Assembly: GCF_014646695.1 (NCBI RefSeq)
Contig: NZ_BMNT01000006.1
Location: 69,671 to 133,670, forward strand
Direction: 5' to 3'
Length of the DNA: 64,000 nt
From: Sphaerisporangium melleum
GTDB taxonomy: Bacteria; Actinomycetota; Actinomycetes; Streptosporangiales; Streptosporangiaceae
The position numbers and the translations under genes are program-made. Positions 37,163 through 46,329 of the stretch are shown here, in pieces (the stretch's first letter is position 1; each line of letters starts with the position of its first letter). The notes beneath the pieces were generated by a model. The model was given only the letters and a program-made list of their open reading frames with translations. It made no database searches and was not told the DNA's origin.

Positions 37163-37765
37163 ATGACCATCGGTGACGCCCCACCGGCTCCCGCCGCGTT
37201 CCGGCGGGCGCTGGAGAGCCTGCGTCCCGCCCAGGTCAGGCCGGAGATCGAGCTGGAGGACATCCCCGCACCGCAGCGGCTCGCCCCCTACTCCGGCGCG
37301 GTCGGCGCGTCGGTCTACCGCGACGACGACGAGCTCGCCGTCGGCCGGTTGATCATGTTGTTCGACCCCGACGGCCAGCGCGGCTGGGACGGCCCGTTCC
37401 GCCTGGTCGCCTACGTGCGGGCCGACATGGAGCCGGAGATCACCTCCGACCCGATGCTCGGCCCGGTCGCCTGGAGCTGGCTCACCGAGTCCCTGGACTC
37501 CCACCAGGCCCGGTACGCCGCCGCCGGCGGCACGGTGACCCGCGCCGTGTCGGAGGGGTTCGGCAACAAGGAGGACGACCCGGTCACGACCGAACTGGAG
37601 CTGCGCGCGTCATGGTCGCCCCTGGAGGAGGACCTGTCGGCCCACGTCGCGGCCTGGTGCGACCTCATCTGCCTCGCCGCGGGCATCCCACCATTGCCAC
37701 CTGACGTCGCGGCCCTGCCGCCGCGGGCCGCGCGTCGCGAAGACCCGGAGTCCTTCAGGACGTGA
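37163..37765 (+). CDS. DUF3000 family protein
   Basis: The 200-aa protein is the actinobacteria-specific DUF3000: PAAFRRALESLRPAQVRPEI, LAPYSGAVGASVYRDDDE, GRLIMLFDPDGQRGWDGPFR, WSWLTESLDSHQARYAAAGG and VTRAVSEGFG. Function is unknown, but it is consistently next to the RNase D gene, here overlapping it by 4 bases (GTGA). A TACGCT lies 7 bases before ATG 37163, so the mRNA is probably leaderless. Confidence 0.92.
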   Translation: MTIGDAPPAPAAFRRALESLRPAQVRPEIELEDIPAPQRLAPYSGAVGASVYRDDDELAVGRLIMLFDPDGQRGWDGPFRLVAYVRADMEPEITSDPMLGPVAWSWLTESLDSHQARYAAAGGTVTRAVSEGFGNKEDDPVTTELELRASWSPLEEDLSAHVAAWCDLICLAAGIPPLPPDVAALPPRAARREDPESFRT

Positions 37766-39009
37766 CCGACGACCAGATCATCCCCGCATCCGAGACGGTG
37801 CCGCTCCTTGAACCCCGCGAGGGCATCCCCCCGGTCATCGAGGACCCCGCCGCGCTCGCCGCCGTCGTGCGCGCCTTCGCCCAGGGCTCCGGCCCGGTGG
37901 CCGTGGACGCCGAGCGCGCCTCCGGCTACCGCTACAGCGGCCGCGCCTACCTGGTGCAGTTGCGCCGCGCCGGGGCCGGCAGCGCGCTCATCGACCCGAT
38001 CACCTGCCCCGACCTGTCGGAGCTGGACGCCACGCTGGACGGCGCCGAGATCGTCCTGCACGCCGCCACCCAGGACCTCGCGTGCCTGGCCGAGCTGGGC
38101 TTCCGGCCCCGCCGGTTGTTCGACACCGAGCTGGCCGGCCGGCTGCTCGGGTACGAACGGGTCGGGCTCGGCACCATGGTGGAGAACGTGCTCGGGCTGC
38201 ACCTGGAGAAGGGGCACTCGGCGGCCGACTGGTCCCACCGGCCGCTGCCGGAGGACTGGCTGCGGTACGCCGCCCTCGACGTCGAGGTGCTGATCGAGCT
38301 GCGGGACATGCTGCACGCCGAGCTGGAGAGCAGCGGCAAGCTCGCCTGGGCGCTGGAGGAGTTCGCCGCGATCCTCGCCGCTCCCCCGGCGCCGCCGCGC
38401 ACCGACCCCTGGCGGCGCACCTCCGGCATCCACCGGGTGCGCACCCTGCGCGGGCTGGCGGTGGTACGCGAGCTGTGGACGCTGCGCGACGCGCTGGCGC
38501 GCGAGGCCGACCTGGCGCCGGGCCGGGTGCTGCCGGACGCGGCGATCGTGACCGCGGCGCTGGAGCAGCCGCGCACGACCAAGGCGCTCACCGAGATCGC
38601 GCCGTTCACCGGCCGCAGCGCCCGCCGGCATCTGCGCGAGTGGCTGAACGCCATCGCGCGGGCTCGCGCGCTGCCCGAGCCGGAGCTGCCGCAGCCGAGC
38701 GGCCCGGGCGAGGGGCCGCCTCCGGCCAACCGCTGGGCCGACCGCGACCCCGCCGCCGCGCGCAGGCTGGCCGCCGCCCGGGCCGCGGTCGCGGCGCTCG
38801 CCGACACCAACCACATGCCCACCGAGAACCTCCTGCAGCCCGAGGCGGTACGCAGGCTCACCTGGGAGCCGCCGGAGGACCTCGGCGACGAGGCGGTGGC
38901 CGAGCGGCTGCGCGGGCTGGGCGCCCGCGAGTGGCAGATCGCGCTGACCGCCCACCCGCTGTCGAAGGCGCTGATCCGCCTCGCCGCCAAGGAGGACGTC
39001 GGCGGCTGA
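37762..39009 (+). CDS. rnd: Ribonuclease D
   Basis: The 415-aa protein has a DEDD 3'-5' exonuclease domain: ExoI VAVDAERASGYRY, ExoII EIVLHAATQDLACL and ExoIII RYAALDVEVLIEL with the Tyr and Asp of DEDDy enzymes. HRDC-type helical domains follow (RTLRGLAVVRELWTLRDALA). RNase D trims tRNA and other structured RNAs. GTG 37762 overlaps the DUF3000 stop, so the pair is translationally coupled. Confidence 0.94.
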   Translation: MTDDQIIPASETVPLLEPREGIPPVIEDPAALAAVVRAFAQGSGPVAVDAERASGYRYSGRAYLVQLRRAGAGSALIDPITCPDLSELDATLDGAEIVLHAATQDLACLAELGFRPRRLFDTELAGRLLGYERVGLGTMVENVLGLHLEKGHSAADWSHRPLPEDWLRYAALDVEVLIELRDMLHAELESSGKLAWALEEFAAILAAPPAPPRTDPWRRTSGIHRVRTLRGLAVVRELWTLRDALAREADLAPGRVLPDAAIVTAALEQPRTTKALTEIAPFTGRSARRHLREWLNAIARARALPEPELPQPSGPGEGPPPANRWADRDPAAARRLAAARAAVAALADTNHMPTENLLQPEAVRRLTWEPPEDLGDEAVAERLRGLGAREWQIALTAHPLSKALIRLAAKEDVGG

Positions 39010-39094
39010 GCGGCCGGCATGGGCCATGCCGCGGGTGTCACCGGACATGCGGGCGCCCGGGGTCGCGCCCGGCGGCCGTTCACGGCGCGGGGCG

Positions 39095-40156
39095 CTATGA
39101 GGCGGTGAGGCTGGGCGGGACGGCCGCGGCGGAGCCGTCCGCCGGGGCCGCCGAGCCGAGAACGGCGACGCTGTGCCGGAACATGACCTGCCCGGCGACC
39201 GGCTCCACCCGTGGCCCGCCCTGCGGGCACAGTGCCAGGTCGAGGGCCAGCTCCCCCATGCGCGACAGCGGCAGCCGTACCGTGGTGAGCGCGGGGACGA
39301 CGTCGTGCAACGTGGGGATGTCGTCGAAGCCGGCCAGCGACAGGTCGCGGGGCACCTCGACCCCCCGCGAGCGGAACGCGGCCAGCGCGCCGAGCGCCAT
39401 CACGTCGTTCACCGCGAAGACGCAGGTGACGTCGGGTGCCATCTCCAACAGCTCGGCGGCGGCGGCGTGGCCACCGTCGCGGTCGAAGCCGCCGTGCACG
39501 ACGACCGGCTCGGGCAGGCCCAGCTCGGCCAGCCCGTCGAGGAAACCCGCGGCGCGGTCGACGGCGGTGTACAGGTGGACCGGGCCGGCGAGCACGGCGA
39601 AGCGGCGGTGCCCCCGGCGGACGATCGCGTGGGCCAGCTCGCGCGCGCCCTCGCGGTTGCGCGGCGCGACGGTGTCGGCGTCCAGGAGGTCCTGGCCGAT
39701 GACGGCGACCCGGCCGCCGGAGGAGCGGTAGACGTCCAGCTCGGCGCGCAGCCGGCCGAGCATGTGGTCGTCGGCGACGCGGGAACCGGTGATGAGCACC
39801 GCCCGGGCCCGCTGCGCGGCCAGCGTGGCGACCAGGGCGATCTCGCGCTCGGGGTCGCGGTAGGTGGTGCCCAGGGTCACCACCATGCCGTGCAGGTCGG
39901 CGGCGCGGATCGCCCCGTCGGCGATGGTCGCGAAGTAGGCGTCGGAGAGGTCCTGGATGATCAGGCCCACGACGTTGCTCGCGCCCCGTGCCAGGGTCTG
40001 CGCGGTGGCGTCCACGCGGTAGCCGAGCTCGGCGGCCGACGCCTCGACCCGTGCCCGCAGGGCGGCGCCGACCTGCCTGCTGCTCCCGTTGAGCACCCGG
40101 GAAGCCGTCGCCAGTGACACCCCCGCGTGCCGGGCGACATCCTCAAGCGTGACCAT
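39095..40156 (-). CDS. LacI family transcriptional regulator
   Basis: The 353-aa protein has the LacI HTH (MVTLEDVARHAGVSLATASR, hinge VLNG) and a periplasmic-binding-protein-like sugar domain (VVGLIIQDLSDAYFATIADG, VFAVNDVMALGALAAFRSRG, LSLAGFDDIPTLHDVVPALT). Effector is unknown. It lies 72 bp downstream of an amino acid permease on the same strand. The xylose-type transporter has its own ROK gene, so its target is not obvious from position. Confidence 0.93.
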   Translation of the reverse strand: MVTLEDVARHAGVSLATASRVLNGSSRQVGAALRARVEASAAELGYRVDATAQTLARGASNVVGLIIQDLSDAYFATIADGAIRAADLHGMVVTLGTTYRDPEREIALVATLAAQRARAVLITGSRVADDHMLGRLRAELDVYRSSGGRVAVIGQDLLDADTVAPRNREGARELAHAIVRRGHRRFAVLAGPVHLYTAVDRAAGFLDGLAELGLPEPVVVHGGFDRDGGHAAAAELLEMAPDVTCVFAVNDVMALGALAAFRSRGVEVPRDLSLAGFDDIPTLHDVVPALTTVRLPLSRMGELALDLALCPQGGPRVEPVAGQVMFRHSVAVLGSAAPADGSAAAVPPSLTAS

Positions 40157-40228
40157 CGGCGGCCCCCCTCGTCCCGTCCGCCCTCTTCATTGTGCAGGCA
40201 CGCGGCGGATGACCTGCGGGGCGGCCGG

Positions 40229-41704
40229 TCATCGGGCGCGCACCGGTGGCGGCTGGTCCTCGACCCGGCTGCGGCGCCTGCCGTAGGCGAAGTACAGCAC
40301 GGTCCCGAGGGCCATCCAGATCAGGAACCGCAGCCAGGTCTCCACCGGCAGGTTCAGCATGAGGTACAGGCAGGCCAGGATCGACAGGGCGGGGACCAGC
40401 GGGACGAGCGGCGTGCGGAACGCCCGGGGCAGCTCGGGCCGGGTCCTGCGCAGGATGACCACCCCGGCCGACACCAGGACGAAGGCGAACAGCGTCCCGA
40501 TGTTCACCAGCTCGGCCAGCGCCGACAGCGGGACGAACCCGGCGAGCAGCGCGGTGGCCACACCGATGATGACCGTGATGCGGTAGGGGGTGCCGAACCT
40601 CGGGTGGACGGCGGCCAGGCCGGTGGGCAGCAGCCGGTCGCGGCTCATGGCGAAGAAGATGCGGCTCTGCCCGAGCATGAGGATCATGACGACCGTGGTG
40701 AGCCCGGCGAGCGCGCCGATGCTGATCACGGTGGCCAGCCAGTCCTGCCCGACCGCGCGGAACGCGCCGGCCAGCGGCGCCGCGCGGTTGAGCTCGCCGT
40801 AGGGCTGCATGCCGACCACCACCAGGGACACCGCCACGTACAGGACGGTGCAGATCGTGAGGGAGGCGATGATGCCGATCGGCAGGTCGCGCTGCGGGCG
40901 CCGGGTCTCCTCCGCGGCGGTGGCCACCACGTCGAAGCCGATGAAGGCGAAGAACACGACGGCCGCGCCGACGAACACCCCGAGGACGCCGTAGGCGACG
41001 GGGGTGATGCCGAAGAGCACCTGGATCAGCGGCGCCTTCAGGCCGTGGACGGCGTCGGTCTGCTGGGCGGGTGGGACGAACGGCGTGTAGTTGGCGCCCT
41101 TGACGAAGAACAGGCCGGCGACGATGACCAGCAGGATCACCGCGACCTTGACCGCGACGACGACCAGGTTCAGCCGCGCGGACAGTTTGATGCCGGCCAC
41201 CAGCACGGCGGTCAGCGCCAGCACGACGAAGACGGCCGGCACGTTGAACGTGGCGTGCTCGCCCGCCAGCGCGGGCGGCAGGTGGATGCCGAGCGCGCTC
41301 AGCAGTTCGGTGAGGTAGCCGGACCAGCCGACCGCGACGACGGCGGCGCCGAGGGCGAGCTCCAGCATCAGGTCCCAGCCGACGATCCAGGCCGGGAACT
41401 CGCCGATGGTGGCGTAGGAGAAGGTGTACGCCGAGCCGGCCACCGGCACGGTGGAGGCGAACTCGGCGTAGCACAGCGCCGCGAGCGCGCAGGCGACGCC
41501 CGCGGCGACGAACGACAGCGCGACGGCGGGGCCCGCGGTCTCGCGGGCCACCTGCCCGGTGAGCACGAAGATGCCGGTGCCGACGATGACCCCGACGCCG
41601 AAGACGGTCAGGTCGAGCGCGCTCAGCCGGCGTCGCAGCCGGTGTCCGGGCGCCTCGCTGTCTTCCAGCGACTGTTCGATCGACTTCGTACGGAAGATCG
41701 ACAT
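40229..41704 (-). CDS. APC family amino acid permease
   Basis: The 491-aa protein has about 12 transmembrane helices. The APC signature GVGVIVGTGIFVLTGQVA is in TM1, and CYAEFASTVPVAGSAYTFSY and FFAFIGFDVVATAAEETRRP are also present. The last is typical of the cationic amino acid transporter-like group in actinomycetes. ATG 41704 follows AAGGGG. A neighbour downstream of dxs in the same orientation also occurs in Streptomyces. Substrate is not certain. Confidence 0.9.
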   Translation of the reverse strand: MSIFRTKSIEQSLEDSEAPGHRLRRRLSALDLTVFGVGVIVGTGIFVLTGQVARETAGPAVALSFVAAGVACALAALCYAEFASTVPVAGSAYTFSYATIGEFPAWIVGWDLMLELALGAAVVAVGWSGYLTELLSALGIHLPPALAGEHATFNVPAVFVVLALTAVLVAGIKLSARLNLVVVAVKVAVILLVIVAGLFFVKGANYTPFVPPAQQTDAVHGLKAPLIQVLFGITPVAYGVLGVFVGAAVVFFAFIGFDVVATAAEETRRPQRDLPIGIIASLTICTVLYVAVSLVVVGMQPYGELNRAAPLAGAFRAVGQDWLATVISIGALAGLTTVVMILMLGQSRIFFAMSRDRLLPTGLAAVHPRFGTPYRITVIIGVATALLAGFVPLSALAELVNIGTLFAFVLVSAGVVILRRTRPELPRAFRTPLVPLVPALSILACLYLMLNLPVETWLRFLIWMALGTVLYFAYGRRRSRVEDQPPPVRAR

Positions 41705-41792
41705 CGGCGTTGCCCCTTGATCATCATCGCCCACGGGGAGGGCGCCTGCCACGAAAAGCGCAGGTCATGCCTACCCCCGGCGTCGATGAACA

Positions 41793-41818
41793 TTCCTCCC
41801 CCGGGCAACGGGGAGGAA
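41793..41818 (-). terminator. dxs terminator hairpin
   Basis: TTCCTCCCC pairs with GGGGAGGAA (9 bp, 8-base loop), starting 10 bases after the dxs stop on the minus strand. The downstream T content is low, so termination may be partial. Confidence 0.55.
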
Positions 41819-41827
41819 AGCGGGGCG

Positions 41828-43786
41828 TCAGCGGGCCGCGGGGTCGCCCTCCAGGTCGCGGGTGCGGCCGGCGACCGCGGCGGTGATCTCACGGGCGAGG
41901 TCCTGACCGGTGAGCCCGGACTCGGCGAGGATCTTCGGCCGCTTGGCGTGGTCCAGGAAGCGCTGCGGAATGCCGAACGTGCGCACGGGCACCTCCACGC
42001 CGGAGTCGCGCAGCAGGCGCGCCACGGCGTCGCCGACCCCGCCGACCCGGCCGTTGTCCTCCACGACGGCGACGAGCCGGTGGGCGGCGGCCGCCGCCAC
42101 CAGCGCCTCGTCCAGCGGCTTGACCCAGCGCGGGTCGACCACGGTGGCGGGGATGCCCTGGGCCTGCAGCAGCTCGGCGGCCTCCAGCGCGGCCTGGGCC
42201 ATCGGCCCGGCGGCGACCAGCAGCACGTCGGCGTCCGGGCCGCCCGCGCGCAGGACGTCCATGCCGCCGAGCCGGGCGACGGCCGGGATCTCGGGGCCGA
42301 CCGCGCCCTTGGGGAAGCGCACGACCGTCGGGCCGTCGCCGACCCCGACCGCCTCGGCGAGCAGCTCGCGCAGCCGGGCGGCGTCGCGTGGCGCGGCGAT
42401 CGCCAGCCCGGGGATCACCTGCAGGATGGACAGGTCCCACATGCCGTTGTGGCTCGGCCCGTCGTCCCCGGTGACGCCGGCGCGGTCGAGCACGACGGTG
42501 ACCGGCAGGCGGTGCAGGGCGACGTCCATGAGGAGCTGGTCGAACGCCCGGTTGAGGAAGGTGGCGTAGACGGCCACCACCGGGTGCAGCCCGCCGAGGG
42601 CCAGGCCCGCGGCGCTGGTGAAGGCGTGCTGCTCGGCGATGCCCACGTCGTAGGTGCGGTCGGGGTAGGCGTCGGCGAAGGCGGCCAGGCCGGTCGGGTG
42701 CAGCATCGCCGCGGTGATCGCGACCAGGTCGGGGCGCTCGGCGCCCAGGCGCACGAGCTCCTGGCTGAAGACGTTGGTCCAGCTGTGCGGCTTGGGCTGC
42801 TCCTCGCCGGTGAGCGGGTCGAACGGCGCGGGCGAGTGGAAGTGGTCCTCGTCGTGGTTCTCGGCGTGGAAGTAGCCGTACCCCTTCGTGGTGAGGACGT
42901 GCACGATGACCGGCCCGCGGAAGTCGCGGGCCTTGCGCAGCGCGGCCTCGACCGCCTGCTCGTCGTGGCCGTCGATCGGGCCGACGTACTTCAGGCCGAG
43001 GTCCTCGAACATCACCTGCGGGGCGAGGATGTCCTTGATGCCCTTCTTGACGCCGTGCAGCGTCTCGTACAGCGGCGGGCCGACCACGGGCACCCCGCTG
43101 ACGTTGCGCTTGACCGCCTCCAGCAGGTGCTCGTACTTCTGCGTCATGCGCAGGGAGGCGAGATGGGAGGCGAGGCCGCCGATCGTCGGCGAGTAGGACC
43201 GGCCGTTGTCGTTGACCACGATCACCAGGGGAAGGTCGGGGTCCTTGGCGTGGCCGGCGATGTTGTTCAGCGCCTCCCAGGCCATGCCGCCGGTGAGCGC
43301 GCCGTCGCCGATGACCGCGACGACGGTGCGGCCGGTCTCGCCGCGCAGCTTGTAGGCCTTGGCGAGCCCGTCGGCGTAGGACAGCGCGGTGGAGGCGTGG
43401 GAGTTCTCGATGACGTCGTGGTCGGACTCCGCCTGGCACGGGTAGCCGGACAGGCCGCCCTCCTGGCGCAGGGTGGTGAAGTCCGCGGAGCGGCCGGTGA
43501 GCATCTTGTGCACGTAGGCCTGGTGGCCGGTGTCCCACAGGATGCGGTCGCGCGGGGAGTCGAAGACCCGGTGCATGGCGATGGTCAGCTCGACGACGCC
43601 GAGGTTCGGGCCGAGGTGGCCGCCGGTGCGGGAGGTCGTGGACACCAGCAGGTCGCGGATCTCCGCGGCCAGCGCGGGCAGCTCGTCCGCCCTCAACCGC
43701 TTGAGATCTCCCGGACCCTTCACCGATTCGAGCAGGCCGGCCTGCTCCGTGCCCGAACCTTCCGTTCGCTGGGTCCGCTCGCTCAC
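41828..43786 (-). CDS. dxs: 1-deoxy-D-xylulose-5-phosphate synthase
   Basis: The 652-aa thiamine-diphosphate enzyme joins pyruvate and glyceraldehyde-3-phosphate in the first MEP-pathway step. Features are [18 protein letters not shown], the ThDP motif [18 protein letters not shown], the catalytic Glu in [19 protein letters not shown] and a transketolase C-domain. GTG 43786 follows GGAGGAGAT. The annotated N-terminus carries about 20 extra residues before [14 protein letters not shown]. It is followed by the APC permease. The leader upstream is structured. Confidence 0.96.
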   Translation of the reverse strand: MSERTQRTEGSGTEQAGLLESVKGPGDLKRLRADELPALAAEIRDLLVSTTSRTGGHLGPNLGVVELTIAMHRVFDSPRDRILWDTGHQAYVHKMLTGRSADFTTLRQEGGLSGYPCQAESDHDVIENSHASTALSYADGLAKAYKLRGETGRTVVAVIGDGALTGGMAWEALNNIAGHAKDPDLPLVIVVNDNGRSYSPTIGGLASHLASLRMTQKYEHLLEAVKRNVSGVPVVGPPLYETLHGVKKGIKDILAPQVMFEDLGLKYVGPIDGHDEQAVEAALRKARDFRGPVIVHVLTTKGYGYFHAENHDEDHFHSPAPFDPLTGEEQPKPHSWTNVFSQELVRLGAERPDLVAITAAMLHPTGLAAFADAYPDRTYDVGIAEQHAFTSAAGLALGGLHPVVAVYATFLNRAFDQLLMDVALHRLPVTVVLDRAGVTGDDGPSHNGMWDLSILQVIPGLAIAAPRDAARLRELLAEAVGVGDGPTVVRFPKGAVGPEIPAVARLGGMDVLRAGGPDADVLLVAAGPMAQAALEAAELLQAQGIPATVVDPRWVKPLDEALVAAAAAHRLVAVVEDNGRVGGVGDAVARLLRDSGVEVPVRTFGIPQRFLDHAKRPKILAESGLTGQDLAREITAAVAGRTRDLEGDPAAR

Positions 43787-43837
43787 GGAATCATCTCCTC
43801 CGCCTGTTACCGACGCGCCATCGAGTCTATGCACCCG

Positions 43838-43910
43838 GGAGGTTCCCTCCACGGTCTTGCCCCAGGGTCCCACCCTGGTGGCGCCAACGGGACATGCTCG
43901 GGAAACCTCC
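43838..43910 (-). promoter_or_regulatory. Structured dxs 5' leader
   Basis: GGAGGTTCCC (43838-43847) can pair with GGGAAACCTCC (43900-43910, one bulged A). Inside, CCAGGGT and ACCCTGG (43862-43878) form a 7-bp hairpin with a 3-base loop, next to the palindrome TGGCGCCA. The element lies 52-124 bases before the dxs start. The 436-bp spacer to the next gene otherwise holds no gene. No riboswitch class is recognised. Confidence 0.45.
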
Positions 43911-44159
43911 ACAAGTTGTCCACATTAGAGGGGTTTTACGCTCAGCGCACAGCTCACACACCTTCTCTGCTTCATGAGATGTTCATCCCATAGATCGGGC
44001 TTGTGGGCTGATGACGGGCCTGCCGCGCTGCAGCGGACCGGCCGGCACCGGCACCGGTCCACGCTCGCGAGAGGGCCGATGTGAGCCGTATCACCGAGCC
44101 GGTACGGTCGCCGGTCCCCGCGGCGGTTCCTGGCAGCTCCACCGCGGCGATCCACCCCT

Positions 44160-44214
44160 TTCATCGGCGTTCATCGGTATTCATCGGCTCTTGAGGGGAC
44201 ACAGCGGCTACTCT
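44160..44214 (+). promoter_or_regulatory. Three phased TTCATCGG direct repeats and -10 upstream of the metallopeptidase
   Basis: TTCATCGG occurs at 44160, 44170 and 44180, spaced exactly 10 bp, so on one face of the helix. They are followed by a -10-like TACTCT (44209-44214), 8 bases before the start codon, implying a leaderless mRNA. The repeats cover the -50 to -30 region, suggesting binding of an oligomeric regulator or a response regulator. Confidence 0.55.
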
Positions 44215-44222
44215 CCTCTGCT

Positions 44223-45032
44223 GTGATCAGTCGAAAGCGCACCACCACGCTGTCGGCCGGACTCCTGGCGGGCCTGTGCCTCCTGACCGCCGCGCCGAGC
44301 GCCCCCGCCTCGGCCTATCCGATCAAGCGCGCCGCGCTGACCCGCAGCCCGCTGTACGCCACCGGGCCGCTGCCCACGGCGGACTGCCCGGAACGGCCGG
44401 TCAAGCCGGGGAACGCGAACTCCGCCAAGAGCTACATCCTCCCGCTGCTCGACTGCCTCGGCACCTCCTGGGGTGCCCAGCTCGCCAAGGCCCGCATCCG
44501 CTTCACCGCGCCGCGCGTGCAGTTCATCCAGCGCCCGTCGAAGGTCTGCGGCCACCCCTGGCCGAAGAACGCCCAAGGGCTCTACTGCCCCTCCCAGCGC
44601 CGCGTCGTCATCCTGCTGGACAAGCATCTGACCCGGCAGGCCGAGGACCTGTTCCTGATGGACGTGATCGCCCACGAGTACGGCCACCATGTGCAGAACC
44701 TGGCCGGCATCGAGACCGCCTTCAACGGCCTGGCCTACCGCGGCAAGGCCGAGTACTACGAGCAGTACCGAAGGCTGGAACTACAGGCCGAGTGCCTGGC
44801 CGGGGCCTTCATCGGCAGCGTCTGGGAGTCGCTGGACCGCACCGCCGAGGACTGGGACTACCTGCTGGAGGCGACCCGCGAGAGCGGCGACGAGGTCACC
44901 AAGGTGCGCGACCACGGCAAGGGGCGCAGCATCGCCACCTGGCTGAACCGCGGGTTCCGGGCCGGCGGCCCGGGCGCGTGCAACACCTGGGCCGCCGGCA
45001 CGGCCTCGGTGGCCGCCGCGCCGGCGGGCTGA
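44223..45032 (+). CDS. Secreted neutral zinc metallopeptidase (YpfJ-like)
   Basis: The 269-aa precursor has a signal peptide (TTLSAGLLAGLCLLTAAPSA, cleavage near ASAYP). The metallopeptidase zinc motif HEYGHHVQNLAG follows, with ELQAECLAGAFIG providing the third ligand Glu. Four Cys suggest disulfides. It matches the putative neutral zinc metallopeptidase family. GTG 44223 is the start, with no ribosome-binding site but a -10 at 8 bases. It is convergent with the ROK gene. Confidence 0.88.
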   Translation: MISRKRTTTLSAGLLAGLCLLTAAPSAPASAYPIKRAALTRSPLYATGPLPTADCPERPVKPGNANSAKSYILPLLDCLGTSWGAQLAKARIRFTAPRVQFIQRPSKVCGHPWPKNAQGLYCPSQRRVVILLDKHLTRQAEDLFLMDVIAHEYGHHVQNLAGIETAFNGLAYRGKAEYYEQYRRLELQAECLAGAFIGSVWESLDRTAEDWDYLLEATRESGDEVTKVRDHGKGRSIATWLNRGFRAGGPGACNTWAAGTASVAAAPAG

Positions 45033-45062
45033 CCCGGCTCACCTCTCCCGGGCGGCGACGGC

Positions 45063-46268
45063 TCAGGCCCCGACGCGGGCGAGCGCGTCCAGCGGGTCGG
45101 CGAGCACCTGGGCGAAGGCCAGCTCGGCCGCGCCGACCAGCGTCGTGTCGTCGCCGAGCAGGGGCGTGCGCAGGCGCAGGTTCTCCCGGCAGGCGCGCAG
45201 CGCGTCGGTGGCGACCCTGCTGCGCACCTGCGCCGCCGCGCCGAGGTAGATCTCGCGCAGCATGCCGCCGAAGATGACGATCTCGGGGTTGAAGATGTTG
45301 ACCAGATTGGCCACGCCCAGGCCCAGCCAGTCGCCCACGCGGGCGAGCGCGTCCTGGGCGACGATGTCGCCGCGGTCGGCCGCGTCCACCACGGCCCGCA
45401 CGGCGTCCCGGCCGATCCGCGTGCCGAACCGCCCGGCCGCCTCCAGCAGCGCCCGCTCCCCCACCTCGGCCTCCAGGCAGCCCTGGGAGCCGCAGCCACA
45501 GGGACGGCCGCCCTCGTTCACCACCATGTGGCCGACCTCGCCGCCGTAGCCGCCGTGCCCGCCGAGCAACTGGCCGCCGGTGATGACGCCGCCGCCGACG
45601 CCGACGTCGCCGTGCAGGTAGATGAGGTCGCGGCAGTCCACGCCGACTCCCCGCGCCTGCTCGGCCAGCGCGCCCAGGTTGGCGTCGTTGCCGACCGCGA
45701 CCGGCACGCCGAGCCCGAGAGCACGTTCCAGCTCCTCGCGAAGCGGGACGCCGGCCACCCCGAGGTTCGGGCTGAAGCGGACGAACCCATCAGAGCTGCG
45801 CACGCCGCCGGAGAACGCCACTCCGGCGCCGACGCACACGCTGTCGGGACCGGTCGCGCGCAGCATGCGCGTGGTGAACCCGGCCAGGCGCCCGACGACG
45901 TCCGGCAGGACGAAGACCCCGCGCGGCCGGGCGGCCTCGTACCGGTCGAGGATCACCCCGCCGAGCCCGACCCGGGCGGCGACGAGCCGGTCCACGCCGA
46001 TGTCGAAGGCCAGCACGTACACCCGCGACGACTCCGGGCGCACCACCAGCGACGGCCGACCCGCCCTGCCGGTCTCCCTGGGCAGCTCCTCGCGCACCAG
46101 CCCCGCGGCCGTCAGGTCCGCGGTGAGCGCCATGATGGTGCTGCGGTTGAGCCCCATCCTGGTGGTCAGCTCGGCGCGGGACGTCGGGCCGCCCAGGTGC
46201 ACGTGGCGCAGCAGGACGCCGAGGTTGTGGCGCCGGATCTCCTCCTGCGAGGGGCCCGCGCGCATCAT
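45063..46268 (-). CDS. ROK family repressor, probable regulator of xylFGH
   Basis: The 401-aa protein has an N-terminal winged HTH (IRRHNLGVLLRHVHLGGPTS, RAELTTRMGLNRSTIMALTA) and a ROK sugar-kinase-like domain (YVLAFDIGVDRLVAARVGL, GNDANLGALAEQAR). The zinc motif is GHMVVNEGGRPCGCGSQGCLE. It resembles XylR and Streptomyces Rok7B7. It follows the xylF-xylG-xylH operon at 61 bp on the same strand, and xylose or a related sugar is the likely ligand. Rok7B7 controls the adjacent xylFGH in S. coelicolor; equivalence here is inferred. Confidence 0.92.
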   Translation of the reverse strand: MMRAGPSQEEIRRHNLGVLLRHVHLGGPTSRAELTTRMGLNRSTIMALTADLTAAGLVREELPRETGRAGRPSLVVRPESSRVYVLAFDIGVDRLVAARVGLGGVILDRYEAARPRGVFVLPDVVGRLAGFTTRMLRATGPDSVCVGAGVAFSGGVRSSDGFVRFSPNLGVAGVPLREELERALGLGVPVAVGNDANLGALAEQARGVGVDCRDLIYLHGDVGVGGGVITGGQLLGGHGGYGGEVGHMVVNEGGRPCGCGSQGCLEAEVGERALLEAAGRFGTRIGRDAVRAVVDAADRGDIVAQDALARVGDWLGLGVANLVNIFNPEIVIFGGMLREIYLGAAAQVRSRVATDALRACRENLRLRTPLLGDDTTLVGAAELAFAQVLADPLDALARVGA

Positions 46269-46329
46269 GTACCGTCCTCGCGCCGCTCGTCCGGTCCGGT
46301 CTCCGGGTCAGGTCGCGCCGGACCGGCAC

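Noticed and set aside
43916..43924. TTGTCCACA, identical to the actinomycete DnaA box
   Set aside because: A single 9-mer is expected by chance in a window of this size, and no cluster of boxes or dnaA/dnaN genes is present, so it is not an origin.
40127..43993. A 1288-codon plus-strand open frame across the APC permease and dxs
   Set aside because: Both minus-strand genes are unambiguous; the antisense frame is repetitive Gly/Asp/Arg/His-rich sequence without domains.
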